A stretch of 64,000 nucleotides of DNA. It comes from Prevotella sp. Lineage in GTDB: Bacteria > Bacteroidota > Bacteroidia > Bacteroidales > Bacteroidaceae. The stretch lies in NCBI GenBank assembly GCA_017645645.1, contig JAGCOB010000010.1, forward strand, positions 1-64,000, read 5' to 3'. Shown in pieces: positions 16,189 through 24,400 of the stretch. Within the stretch, counting starts at the first letter, position 1, and every line of letters begins with the position of its first letter. The notes under the pieces were generated by a model. The model was not told where the DNA came from, made no database searches, and saw nothing but the letters and a program-made list of their open reading frames with translations. A program made the translations under genes and the position numbers.

Positions 16189-16428
16189 TTATATCTTCCC
16201 TGCGATGCAGTCAACGAGGTCGCCCACATTGTCCCATGACAGGATCTCACGGGAGGTGAACTTGATACCGAAACCTTTTTCCAGAGCTACGACTAACTGT
16301 ACATGACTGAGGGAGTCCCACTCCTCCACGTCGTCAGCCGTCGTCTCGTCGGTCAATACCAAGTCGTCTAACTCCAGTTCTTCACGGAAGATTTCCTCCA
16401 CCTTTTTCAGGATATCGTCTCTTTCCAT
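16189..16428 (-). CDS. Acyl carrier protein
   Basis: Start taken at the ATG at 16428 (MERDDILKKVEEIF), 79 residues, the usual carrier size; the longer frame runs back into the promoter. The phosphopantetheine attachment site is Ser39 in EEWDSLSHVQLV. The protein is acidic and helical. It has its own promoter and heads an operon with the MBOAT and SGNH genes. It is not next to fatty-acid synthesis genes, so a dedicated carrier for an acyl modification (DltC-like, or the partner of the FkbH-type protein) is likely. Confidence 0.92.
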   Translation of the reverse strand: MERDDILKKVEEIFREELELDDLVLTDETTADDVEEWDSLSHVQLVVALEKGFGIKFTSREILSWDNVGDLVDCIAGKI

Positions 16429-16457
16429 CTTTTTATGATTGTATTTGTTATTTGTTG

Positions 16458-16489
16458 CAAAGGTACGATTAAATGAGCAAAAAACCAAA
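16458..16489 (-). promoter_or_regulatory. Promoter of the carrier-MBOAT-SGNH operon
   Basis: Minus strand: TTTG (16489-16486), a 20-nt spacer containing TTTTGCTCATTTAATCG, and TACCTTTG (16465-16458). The spacer closely resembles those of the FkbH and UbiA promoters. Confidence 0.75.
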
Positions 16490-16491
16490 TT

Positions 16492-17238
16492 TTAATGAGA
16501 AAAATCAAAGCCCATTTCCTTTGCCATTCTCAGTACTTGCCGGGTCTTCTCTGCAGAGAAACTGTTGGGAATAGACGAGTGGGTGCCGAAGATGATAAAC
16601 GCCTTCCGCTCATACGCCTTCTCAAGGAGTTGGCGCATCGCCGTCGTGTCTGTCTGGGGCGTGATGGCGATACGTCCGAGTTGGAAGACATGGCGGTCGG
16701 GGTTGACCAGGGAGGCACCGGATACCATCTGACATCCCTGTTGTTGTATCACCTTCCGGATAGTCCTGTTGTTACCACCGTGGGGCGGTAGGATGATTTT
16801 CAGAATGTGGGCAGTGTCAAAGCCTTGCTCGTGGAGGCGCAGGTAACTATTGTGGATGTCATCGGTAATCTGTTCCTCTGTCCAGTCCTGCCACTGCTCA
16901 TGTCTGAAACCGTGCAGGACGATACCGGCACCTTCTCGTTGCCACCTTGCCAGGGAGTCGGCGACCGCAGGTGTCATCTTGTCGGCAATGACGGCAAAAC
17001 AGGGTGTGATGCCGACCTCATCGGCAATCTTTTTGACCTTATAGATTCCTTCCGTACTGTCGTCGTCAATCCATAGCGCATGGGCATGGTCGTCCGTGGA
17101 GCTTCCATACCATGTGTCCAGAAGTCCCACATAGAGGGTCTGCTTGTTCCATTCCGTGCCGATGATTGGGGCACACTTCCAGAGGACGACCAGCAGAAAA
17201 AAGAGGAAAAGCAACAAGAAGAGTAATGCTCGTTTCAT
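16492..17238 (-). CDS. Polysaccharide deacetylase-like membrane-anchored protein
   Basis: 248 residues. An N-terminal hydrophobic anchor (LLFLLLFLFFLLVVLW) places the domain in the periplasm. Divergent NodB/CE4 motifs are visible: ALWIDDDST (first Asp pair), LHGFRHEQW (HxxxH zinc ligands) and ILPPHGGNN (corresponding to RPPxG). CE4 enzymes remove N- or O-acetyl groups from glycans. The core motifs are present but divergent, so activity is likely but not certain. It follows the acetylesterase-like gene with a 12-nt gap, forming a glycan acyl-editing pair. Confidence 0.7.
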   Translation of the reverse strand: MKRALLFLLLFLFFLLVVLWKCAPIIGTEWNKQTLYVGLLDTWYGSSTDDHAHALWIDDDSTEGIYKVKKIADEVGITPCFAVIADKMTPAVADSLARWQREGAGIVLHGFRHEQWQDWTEEQITDDIHNSYLRLHEQGFDTAHILKIILPPHGGNNRTIRKVIQQQGCQMVSGASLVNPDRHVFQLGRIAITPQTDTTAMRQLLEKAYERKAFIIFGTHSSIPNSFSAEKTRQVLRMAKEMGFDFSH

Positions 17239-17250
17239 AGCTGACAGGAC

Positions 17251-18456
17251 TTATAGGGGTTGGTCAAACAGGTAACACCAGTTCCCGGAGGAGTCACGCA
17301 GGTTACCGCGTGGTCCATGGAGGTTTCCGCTTTTCATGGGGTCGCCATTGACCGCATAGCGTACCTTACAGCCCTGAGGAGATTCGGTACAGGTGATCCT
17401 GACGCTGTTGCCTTCTATGCTGACAGATCGGGCAATATTACGATTGTCTCTGCTGATGACACTGAAACCATAGTCCTGTGCTTTCCTTACCTGCAGGGTG
17501 TCGAAAGTGAGTGGCGGAGACGGTACGTTGAGTTGGACAATCACATCCTGGTCCTTGACAGAGGTGGCGATGGGTATCAGACCACGGATGCGCTCACCGC
17601 CTCTTAGAATGCCTAATGCAGAGCGGGCAGCCAGTTCTCCGATATGCTGTTGTCCGGTAGCATCGATATGGATTTTCTCTCCGACACAGGGATAGGGGTA
17701 GGTGGGACCACTTGCCCAGAACCACTGGTCGTCACGGAGCAGATCCACAAAGGTCTGGGGCACGGCAGTCTCGATACAGTCATAACTGTCAGGTTGGTAT
17801 CTCGCGGCCCTGGAGAGTGAGTTGGTCTGATAGCAGATAAAACGGATCGTATCTTTACACTGGGTGATCTGACGGATGTCAGTGTTCATGTCTTCCCATA
17901 TCTGTAACAGGAGTTGTCGGTACTCGGTGTCGGGATAGTCTTCGATATCAGACTCACCCTGCATCCAACAGACAGCAGGAATCCGGAAGTCCCAGCCTTT
18001 CTCGGTAGTTTGTTGGTAGGCAGTCTTGATGTCCTCCATGAATTGCTGATAGGGTTGGGTGCCTTTGCTCAGGTTCGAGAGTGAGGTGGCTCCCTGTCCT
18101 CCCGGGAAGATACAGATGATGGTATCCTTACCGACGTGGTCGACAAGGTGTTGGGCCATGGTGTAGACGGACAACTCGAAACTACGCTTCTGGTATCCCA
18201 CCATCTTCTTGGCAAGGCGTTTCATGTCATTGTTTTCAAAATAGCCATAGTCATAGTCCAGGTTCTCCGTGACGATACGTCCGTCGGCATAGTTTGCCAG
18301 GGAGTCGAAATCGGTGATACGCTCTGCCTCCTCTCCCAAGGCAAGACTCTGTCCGTAGACGGGGATGCAGATGACTACATGATGACCTTCCGGCAGTTGG
18401 CTGCAGGCACTGAACAGAAGTGTTGCCAGAATAGATAGGATGATTTTGGCTCTCAT
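17251..18456 (-). CDS. SGNH/sialate O-acetylesterase-like lipoprotein
   Basis: 401 residues. A lipoprotein signal peptide ends LLFSACS (Cys about residue 18). The catalytic part resembles the SASA/DUF303 carbohydrate acetylesterase family: PVYGQSLALG (Ser in the GQS block), PGGQGATSLSNLS, PAVCWMQGESD and KIHIDATGQQHIGE near the end of the catalytic domain. A ~100-residue beta-rich C-terminal domain follows. It probably removes acetyl groups from polysaccharide in the periplasm or at the outer membrane. Encoded 4 nt downstream of the UbiA gene. Confidence 0.75.
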   Translation of the reverse strand: MRAKIILSILATLLFSACSQLPEGHHVVICIPVYGQSLALGEEAERITDFDSLANYADGRIVTENLDYDYGYFENNDMKRLAKKMVGYQKRSFELSVYTMAQHLVDHVGKDTIICIFPGGQGATSLSNLSKGTQPYQQFMEDIKTAYQQTTEKGWDFRIPAVCWMQGESDIEDYPDTEYRQLLLQIWEDMNTDIRQITQCKDTIRFICYQTNSLSRAARYQPDSYDCIETAVPQTFVDLLRDDQWFWASGPTYPYPCVGEKIHIDATGQQHIGELAARSALGILRGGERIRGLIPIATSVKDQDVIVQLNVPSPPLTFDTLQVRKAQDYGFSVISRDNRNIARSVSIEGNSVRITCTESPQGCKVRYAVNGDPMKSGNLHGPRGNLRDSSGNWCYLFDQPL

Positions 18457-18460
18457 GGTC

Positions 18461-19339
18461 TTAGAGGTAGATGATAGCGAAGAAAGAGAGCACCCAGCCG
18501 GCGATGCATAACTGGATGAAGCGGTCCTTCACCAGCACTTTCGTAGGACTACCGCTACGCTGGTACACCAGCATGTCCTGCAGGTAGCGCAGCAGACCTG
18601 CCAAGACCCAGAAATTCGTCAAGTAGACATAGGATGAGCCGAAACGGGCAATGACACTCTCGTTCATGGTATAAATGATGTAGCAGACCATCGTGATGGT
18701 ACCGACAATCGTCACGGAGAGGTCGATAAACTGGGCATTGTAGCCCGTGATACTCTTACGGGGTATCGTTCCTGTCAACTCAAAGATACGGTAGTCGTCC
18801 TTCCGCTTGGCAAAGGCCAGGAACAGGGCGAGCAGGAAGGTCATCAGTGCCAGCCAGCCCGATACGTAGATATTGGTGGTGAAGCCGCCGATGAGCACCC
18901 TCATGACAAACCCCACGGCGATGATGGACACGTCGAGGATAGCATATTGCTTCAGTCGGACGCAGTAAGCGATATTCATGCCCCAGTAGCCCAGCAGGAT
19001 GGCATAGAGGACCGGCATGTTGACACTGTGCGACAGGGTGACTATCAGGAGGGAGCCCATCAGACACAGGAGCATCATGAAATAACCCTCCCAGACGCTT
19101 ACCTTTCCGGCGGCGATGGGGCGCAGCTTCTTTCTGGGATGCAGACGGTCGCTCTCCACATCATGGATGTCGTTGAAACAGTAGATACTGCTGGACACCA
19201 GACAGAAAGCGAGGAAAGTCCAGAATGTCTGCATTAAATAGTCCTTGTTCAGCAGGTTGTTGCTGAAGAACAATGGGGCGAACACGAAGGCGTTCTTAAA
19301 CCATTGCAAGGGGCGTAGAAGTAGGAAAGCGTCCTTCAT
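18461..19339 (-). CDS. UbiA-family prenyltransferase (phosphoribosyltransferase-like)
   Basis: Start placed at the ATG at 19339 (MKDAFLLLRPLQWFKNAFVF); the longer frame would start upstream of the promoter. 292 residues with multiple membrane helices. The first Asp-rich motif NDIHDVESDRLHPRKKLRP and RLKQYAILDV resemble decaprenyl-phosphate 5-phosphoribosyltransferases, which make polyprenyl-phosphoryl pentose donors. The DprE1/DprE2-type epimerase partners of that pathway are not seen here. The -7 box ends 5 nt from the ATG, so the mRNA should be leaderless. First gene of an operon with the esterase and deacetylase genes. Confidence 0.8.
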   Translation of the reverse strand: MKDAFLLLRPLQWFKNAFVFAPLFFSNNLLNKDYLMQTFWTFLAFCLVSSSIYCFNDIHDVESDRLHPRKKLRPIAAGKVSVWEGYFMMLLCLMGSLLIVTLSHSVNMPVLYAILLGYWGMNIAYCVRLKQYAILDVSIIAVGFVMRVLIGGFTTNIYVSGWLALMTFLLALFLAFAKRKDDYRIFELTGTIPRKSITGYNAQFIDLSVTIVGTITMVCYIIYTMNESVIARFGSSYVYLTNFWVLAGLLRYLQDMLVYQRSGSPTKVLVKDRFIQLCIAGWVLSFFAIIYL

Positions 19340-19344
19340 ATTTG

Positions 19345-19376
19345 CAAAGGTACAATTAAGTGAGCAAAAATGCAAA
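19345..19376 (-). promoter_or_regulatory. Leaderless promoter of the UbiA operon
   Basis: Minus strand: TTTG (19376-19373), a 20-nt spacer with TTTTTGCTCACTTAATTG, and TACCTTTG (19352-19345), then CAAAT and the ATG at 19339. Confidence 0.75.
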
Positions 19377-19417
19377 TTTATTTGCAATTTTTCGAACGTA
19401 AGTATCTTCGGCGAAGC

Positions 19418-19476
19418 CAAAGGAACAAAAAACTCTAAACTCTAAACTCTAAACTATAAACTTTTTTGTACCTTTG
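19418..19476. repeat. 59-bp heptamer promoter element
   Basis: CAAAGGAA (19418-19425, a degenerate minus-strand box), four units (AAACTCT three times, AAACTAT; 19430-19457), AAAC plus T-run, and the plus-strand -7 box TACCTTTG (19469-19476) that serves the acyltransferase-SGNH fusion. Same length and layout as the elements at 8378, 10458 and 58884. Confidence 0.75.
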
Positions 19477-19494
19477 TGGCTGAAAAAGTCAAAA

Positions 19495-21363
19495 ATGCGG
19501 ATATCTGACATCATACACAGATATGAGACAAGGATGGAATTCACGGCGATAGGCAAGGACCTGTCCCTGGATTTCGTAAAGGGGGTTTGTATCATATTGG
19601 TTTTGATGAATCATGCTATCAGCGAAAACTTCAATCAGAATGCGTGGTTTTGGCTATGGGGCTATCCTGCCGTACCCTTGTTCCTCCTGATCCAGGTGTT
19701 CCAGTCCTATAAGAAGGGGCTTGAAGGCATCCATCTTCATTTAGGGAAGATATGGTCCAGGGCGGTATTCCCCTTCCTTGTTGTCCAGTCCCTGTTATTG
19801 GTATTAGCATTCGTCGAGAATCCTACTATTTCCTTACGGCATCGTCTGATCTCCACTATTTTCTGGGGAGGCAGGGGACCAGGCTCCTATTACCCGTGGA
19901 TATTCATCCAGTTTGCCATTCTTTTGCCGTTATTGCGACCCTTGTTCCGTTCCCTGAACGACAAGTGGCTGTTAGGACTGTTCCTCGGTCTGTCGATAGG
20001 AAGTGAAATGCTGTGCTACTACCTGCATGTTCCTGCCTGGATCTACCGTCTTTTGTTCATCCGCTATATCTTTCTGATTTTTTTGGGTTACCGACTGTTG
20101 TTCAGGGGCATCATACTGAATGTATTGACAATTCCTCTATCCGTTATCAGTATCGTAGCAGTCTATTTCTTTGTGGTCAAAGACGTGGACTGGACACCTT
20201 TCTTCTATAATTCCAGGGAATGGCCCACCTGTCACTGGATATGCTATTTCTATATTTCCTCTCTGTTGCTGTATTTCCTGTGCAGGTTCTTCTATTGGCT
20301 GCCGCCTGGTAGCATGATAGAGAACATTGTCTGTAAGATGGGACGACATTCCTATGCCATCTATATTTTCCAACTGTTCTATTTCTATGTCGTAGACACC
20401 TTTTTGTTCCAGGGGACTACGATGACGGACTTTACGGTGGCGGGAAGGTTCCTGTATTTTGCCATATCGTTGATTGTATGTGTACTGCCCGTTATTCATG
20501 TCGTCTCTAATTCAAGTAACTGGGTGGTCATGGGAAAGGTGTCAGTGGCGTTGATGGCAGTAGCCTCTGTTGTGACTTTTGTCGGATGGAAATGGCGCCC
20601 GTTCTATGTGCCGCCGACACCTGTCAGCCCATACGAGGTAAAGCATTATCAGGACGACAGCCTCCGGGTCATTATGATTGGCGACAGTTGGGTGTATTTC
20701 CATGAGACACTACGGCGTGACTCTACCTTTGAGAATGAACTGAAACGGGTGCTGAAAAGTAAGAGGGTCAAGGTCACTGCGAAGGGGAAAGCCGGTGCCA
20801 CCAGCGGGGAAATCTATCAGCGGATGAGTGCGGAGCGTACCTGGGAGATGGACTATGACCTCAACTACTGTGCCCAGCCTGTGATAGAGGCAGGTGCCGA
20901 CTACTGTGTCATTTCCGCCGGTATCAACGATGCGCGCCAGCGACGGGGCAAGGTCTATTATGTGGGCAGTTACCTGCGTATTCTCCGCCTGTTGCTGTCC
21001 TATGGCATCCGCCCGGTAGTCATGGAGATTCCCGACGTGGATATTGACGAGGCTTTTGACGGTAATACGCTCTATTATCGGTTGAAGGCAAAAATCTGTA
21101 TGGGTATCCTGAAAACAGAACTGTATGGGGTGGAGGACTACCGGCGTGCCTTGAAGGACTCACTGGTCAGTACACACCTGATGGACAGTGTGATCTATGT
21201 GTCGGCGGCTTCCTGGAACCCCGGGGGGTGGAAGGATAAACGGAACATCTATACCGACGACCATTTCCACCTGAACCTGCCCGGCTATGCCTTGCTTGAC
21301 TCCACCTTTGCTGCAAATATCATTAAGGATTATCGTCAGAGAAAGAACTTTCATAAACATTGA
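19495..21363 (+). CDS. Acyltransferase-3/SGNH fusion protein
   Basis: Start at the ATG at 19495, because the upstream TTG is part of the -7 box. 622 residues: an N-terminal acyltransferase-3 membrane domain (about 20-380, with LDFVKGVCIILVLMNHAI) fused to a C-terminal SGNH domain in which VIMIGDSWVYFHET (block I Ser), ISAGINDAR (block III) and DDHFHLNLPGY (Asp-x-x-His) are all visible. OafA-like enzymes use this architecture: the membrane part brings the acyl group across and the SGNH part places it on the sugar. Monocistronic, ending at a shared terminator. Confidence 0.88.
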   Translation: MRISDIIHRYETRMEFTAIGKDLSLDFVKGVCIILVLMNHAISENFNQNAWFWLWGYPAVPLFLLIQVFQSYKKGLEGIHLHLGKIWSRAVFPFLVVQSLLLVLAFVENPTISLRHRLISTIFWGGRGPGSYYPWIFIQFAILLPLLRPLFRSLNDKWLLGLFLGLSIGSEMLCYYLHVPAWIYRLLFIRYIFLIFLGYRLLFRGIILNVLTIPLSVISIVAVYFFVVKDVDWTPFFYNSREWPTCHWICYFYISSLLLYFLCRFFYWLPPGSMIENIVCKMGRHSYAIYIFQLFYFYVVDTFLFQGTTMTDFTVAGRFLYFAISLIVCVLPVIHVVSNSSNWVVMGKVSVALMAVASVVTFVGWKWRPFYVPPTPVSPYEVKHYQDDSLRVIMIGDSWVYFHETLRRDSTFENELKRVLKSKRVKVTAKGKAGATSGEIYQRMSAERTWEMDYDLNYCAQPVIEAGADYCVISAGINDARQRRGKVYYVGSYLRILRLLLSYGIRPVVMEIPDVDIDEAFDGNTLYYRLKAKICMGILKTELYGVEDYRRALKDSLVSTHLMDSVIYVSAASWNPGGWKDKRNIYTDDHFHLNLPGYALLDSTFAANIIKDYRQRKNFHKH

Positions 21364-21394
21364 GCCGGCTCAAGGACTAATCGAGCCGGCTCAA
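21360..21394. terminator. Bidirectional terminator-like stem
   Basis: The palindromic word GAGCCGGCTC occurs at 21362-21371 and 21383-21392; together the two copies form a 12-bp perfect stem with an 11-nt loop between convergent genes. The stop codon of the fusion gene lies inside the left arm. There is no T-run directly after it, but a GGAGA-TTTT-TCTCC hairpin follows at about 21410-21424. Confidence 0.65.
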
Positions 21395-21430
21395 ACTGTA
21401 ATTGTATATGGAGATTTTTCTCCTCGATAG

Positions 21431-24400
21431 TTATTTGACAACCACTTTCTTACCATTCATGATGTAGACTCCCTTTCTCGGATTCTTCACCTGATGGCCG
21501 TTCATGTCGTAGACCTTACCGTTCTCTGCCTCCAAGCGGATGGCTTTAATACCTGTCACGCCGTCTGCTTTGATCAGTATCTCATTACTGAGAACGGCAT
21601 CCTGACCGTCCGTCATGAAGATGTCAAACAGGTTCTCACCATGATTACGGAAGGCGGTGTTCGTCATCGAATAGACAACGACACGGCAGGTGTTTTCATT
21701 GACCATCTTCCATGTCAACTGGTGGTCGCTGCCACCATTCAGGATGATATCGCTGACAGCTTGGCCGTCTTTCAGGTTGATGTCATACTGGACAGCGGTA
21801 TACTCCTCTGCGTTCTTCAGTTGAATGCCCGTACTGCTGAGTACCATGTCGCTGCTGGCAGTACAACGGGAAGAGGCACCGCCTTTCATGATGATATTCA
21901 CCATACCCACGATGTCCGTCACGTTCACATAACCGTCGCCGTTCACATCGGCAGCGTTAAACTTGAAGTCTGCTGAAGGCTTGTCCATGATGTAGTTCAC
22001 CGTTGCCACGATGTCTGTCACATTCACCGTTCCGTCAGCGTTGGCATCGCCCTTGGCGTAAACGATATTGAAGTAGTAGTCCTTGTTACTGCCGTAATAG
22101 TTGTTCTTCGGCTTGAGGGTAACCCTGGCTGTTCCCACTTCAGTATTATCCTGGAGGATAAGCTCGTAGTCATCGTTATTGACAATGTTCTTGCCGTTGA
22201 CGATATCCTTGACGACAAGGGTAGGCGTGACGGGGCTGCCCGTGTATGCCACGTCGGCGATAGGCTCCTCCACAGTGACATTGCTGAAGTTACGCTTGCT
22301 GATGCTGAACTCCGCATGAGTAGAACCCATGAGGAAGCGCTTACCGGTAATGATCACACGTGGCACACCGGCATTGACATTATTCTCATAGCTGATGTCA
22401 TAGTTGCTCGGGTCGACCTCGATGTTGTTGCAGGTGACTTTCTCAACCCTTGGCTCCTTCTCCTTACCGTCATATTCCAGATTCTGGATGTCCTCTGCCT
22501 TCAGCGTGACGACAGGATTGCTGGTGGCACGTTCGGACAGGTTGATACGTTTCTGGAAGTCGACAGTGACCTGATAGTGGTAGTCTTTGTCATACTTGAA
22601 CTTGTACTGCGTCATACCACTGGGATCGGCAGCAGGATTCACGGCAATGACTTCCACGAGGGTGTTCTCGATGCCGGGTACTCGGTTAGATGAGGCGGAA
22701 GGTGCTTCGTTCCTGATGCTGCGGACCACTTTCACCTCATCCTGGGTGGCATAGTTGACAGAGGCAGGAGTGACCGTGATGGTCTTATAGCCGTCAGAGG
22801 ATACTCCGGAAACGGAGACCGTTCCAGCAGTCTTGCTGACCGCTCCATTCTCCTGAATGACGATACCGTCAGCATCGTCTCCCTCTACATGGTTGATGCC
22901 CTCTTCATCCTCTTCACTGATGCAGACATAGCAACGGTTGGCAGCCAGCGGACCCTCCACCACCTGTATGAAGCGGTCGTCCAAGAGGATATACTTGATA
23001 CCGTCGATGGCCTTCAAGTCGTCGATACCTGTGGCAGTACCTCTGTACAGTTCTGTGTCAGGAGTTACTCCCTCCAGTTTCGTGTTACTTGACATGGTTT
23101 CACCATAGTATTCTGTCTTGGTCTTGTCCGTGCGCTGCAGGAGGACACCGATGTTCTTCGGGATAAACTCGATCTGTTTCGTCTTGAGGTCAAGACCCTG
23201 TCCCTTGTTGAGACCGGTGACAACGTAGATATTCAGTCCTTCCACGTTGGCAAGGTCGATGGGAGAGTAGTAGGTGATCCACTCATCCTGGCTGCCGAAG
23301 TCGACATTCAGTTGCTTGCTTTCCTTCTTATAAGTAATCTCGAAGGTGGTCGTGGCCGTTCCCTCGTAGTTCTTCTTGAAGGTGATGATGGCGGTAGCCG
23401 TTCCTTCCAGAATGTTGTCCTTGTACTGCACGCCGTAGTTGTCGGGAGTAATGTCGAGGTTTCCGTCTCTGATGACTACGTCCGGCTCGATCGGTTCGCC
23501 TGTGTAAATCTGCGGCTCAATCGGATTGATGGTCGGCTCGTTGCCTTCCAGATTCAGGTTCTTGGGAAGGATGGTGAACGTGGTTCCAGTCTTGACACCC
23601 GCGTAGTTGATCTTGTTGGCATTGATGTTTACCTTGGCTGTTCCTTTTCCGGCATCGATATTGTCGAAGAACTCTAAGGTATAGTCGGGCTTGTTCTCTA
23701 TCTTATTGATAAGGTCTACATCGACACCGTCAATCTGGACAATGTCCTTGACGACGATTTCGGGTTCTATCCTTCCGCCATTGTATATCTGGTCGGGAAT
23801 AGCTTCTACGGTGACGAGTTTGATGTCACGCTGGGCGATATTGAAGTCCTTGTGGAATGTCGAGGTGTAGTGGTTCTTACCCGTGATGTACGCCTGTGCA
23901 GCACCTGCAAAGATATTATTCTGGTAGGTGACGGTGAAGTCCCTGCCTTCCTTCAGTTCCTCTGTTCCGATTGTCACAGAGACAACCTTCGGTTTCTTCT
24001 CAGTACCGTCATAGGCAAAGATGCCTTCCTCGAGGGTGATGGTCGGTTGTGTCTCTTGCGTCTGGAAGTTGACACACTTATGGAAGTTGACCGTTACCTG
24101 ATAGAAGTAATCTTCTGTGTAAGGGAAGGTATACCTGAACTCCTTGCCCGTGTCATCGTATCCGGCGACAGGTGTCAGCTCAGCCTTGCTACTTGCTACC
24201 TCAGGAGCACGTCCCGAACCGGCCTTCACGCTATAGACTACCGTGAGGTCTTCGAGGTCGGCATAGTAGCCGGACTTAGGTGATACAACCAGTGTCAGGT
24301 TATTGTTCTCGTCAGGTGTGGTGATGATGCGTGCCGAACCGCCGGCAGTGCTCTCCTGACCTTCCTCCAAGGTGATGACATCACTGATGCCCTTGCCGAT

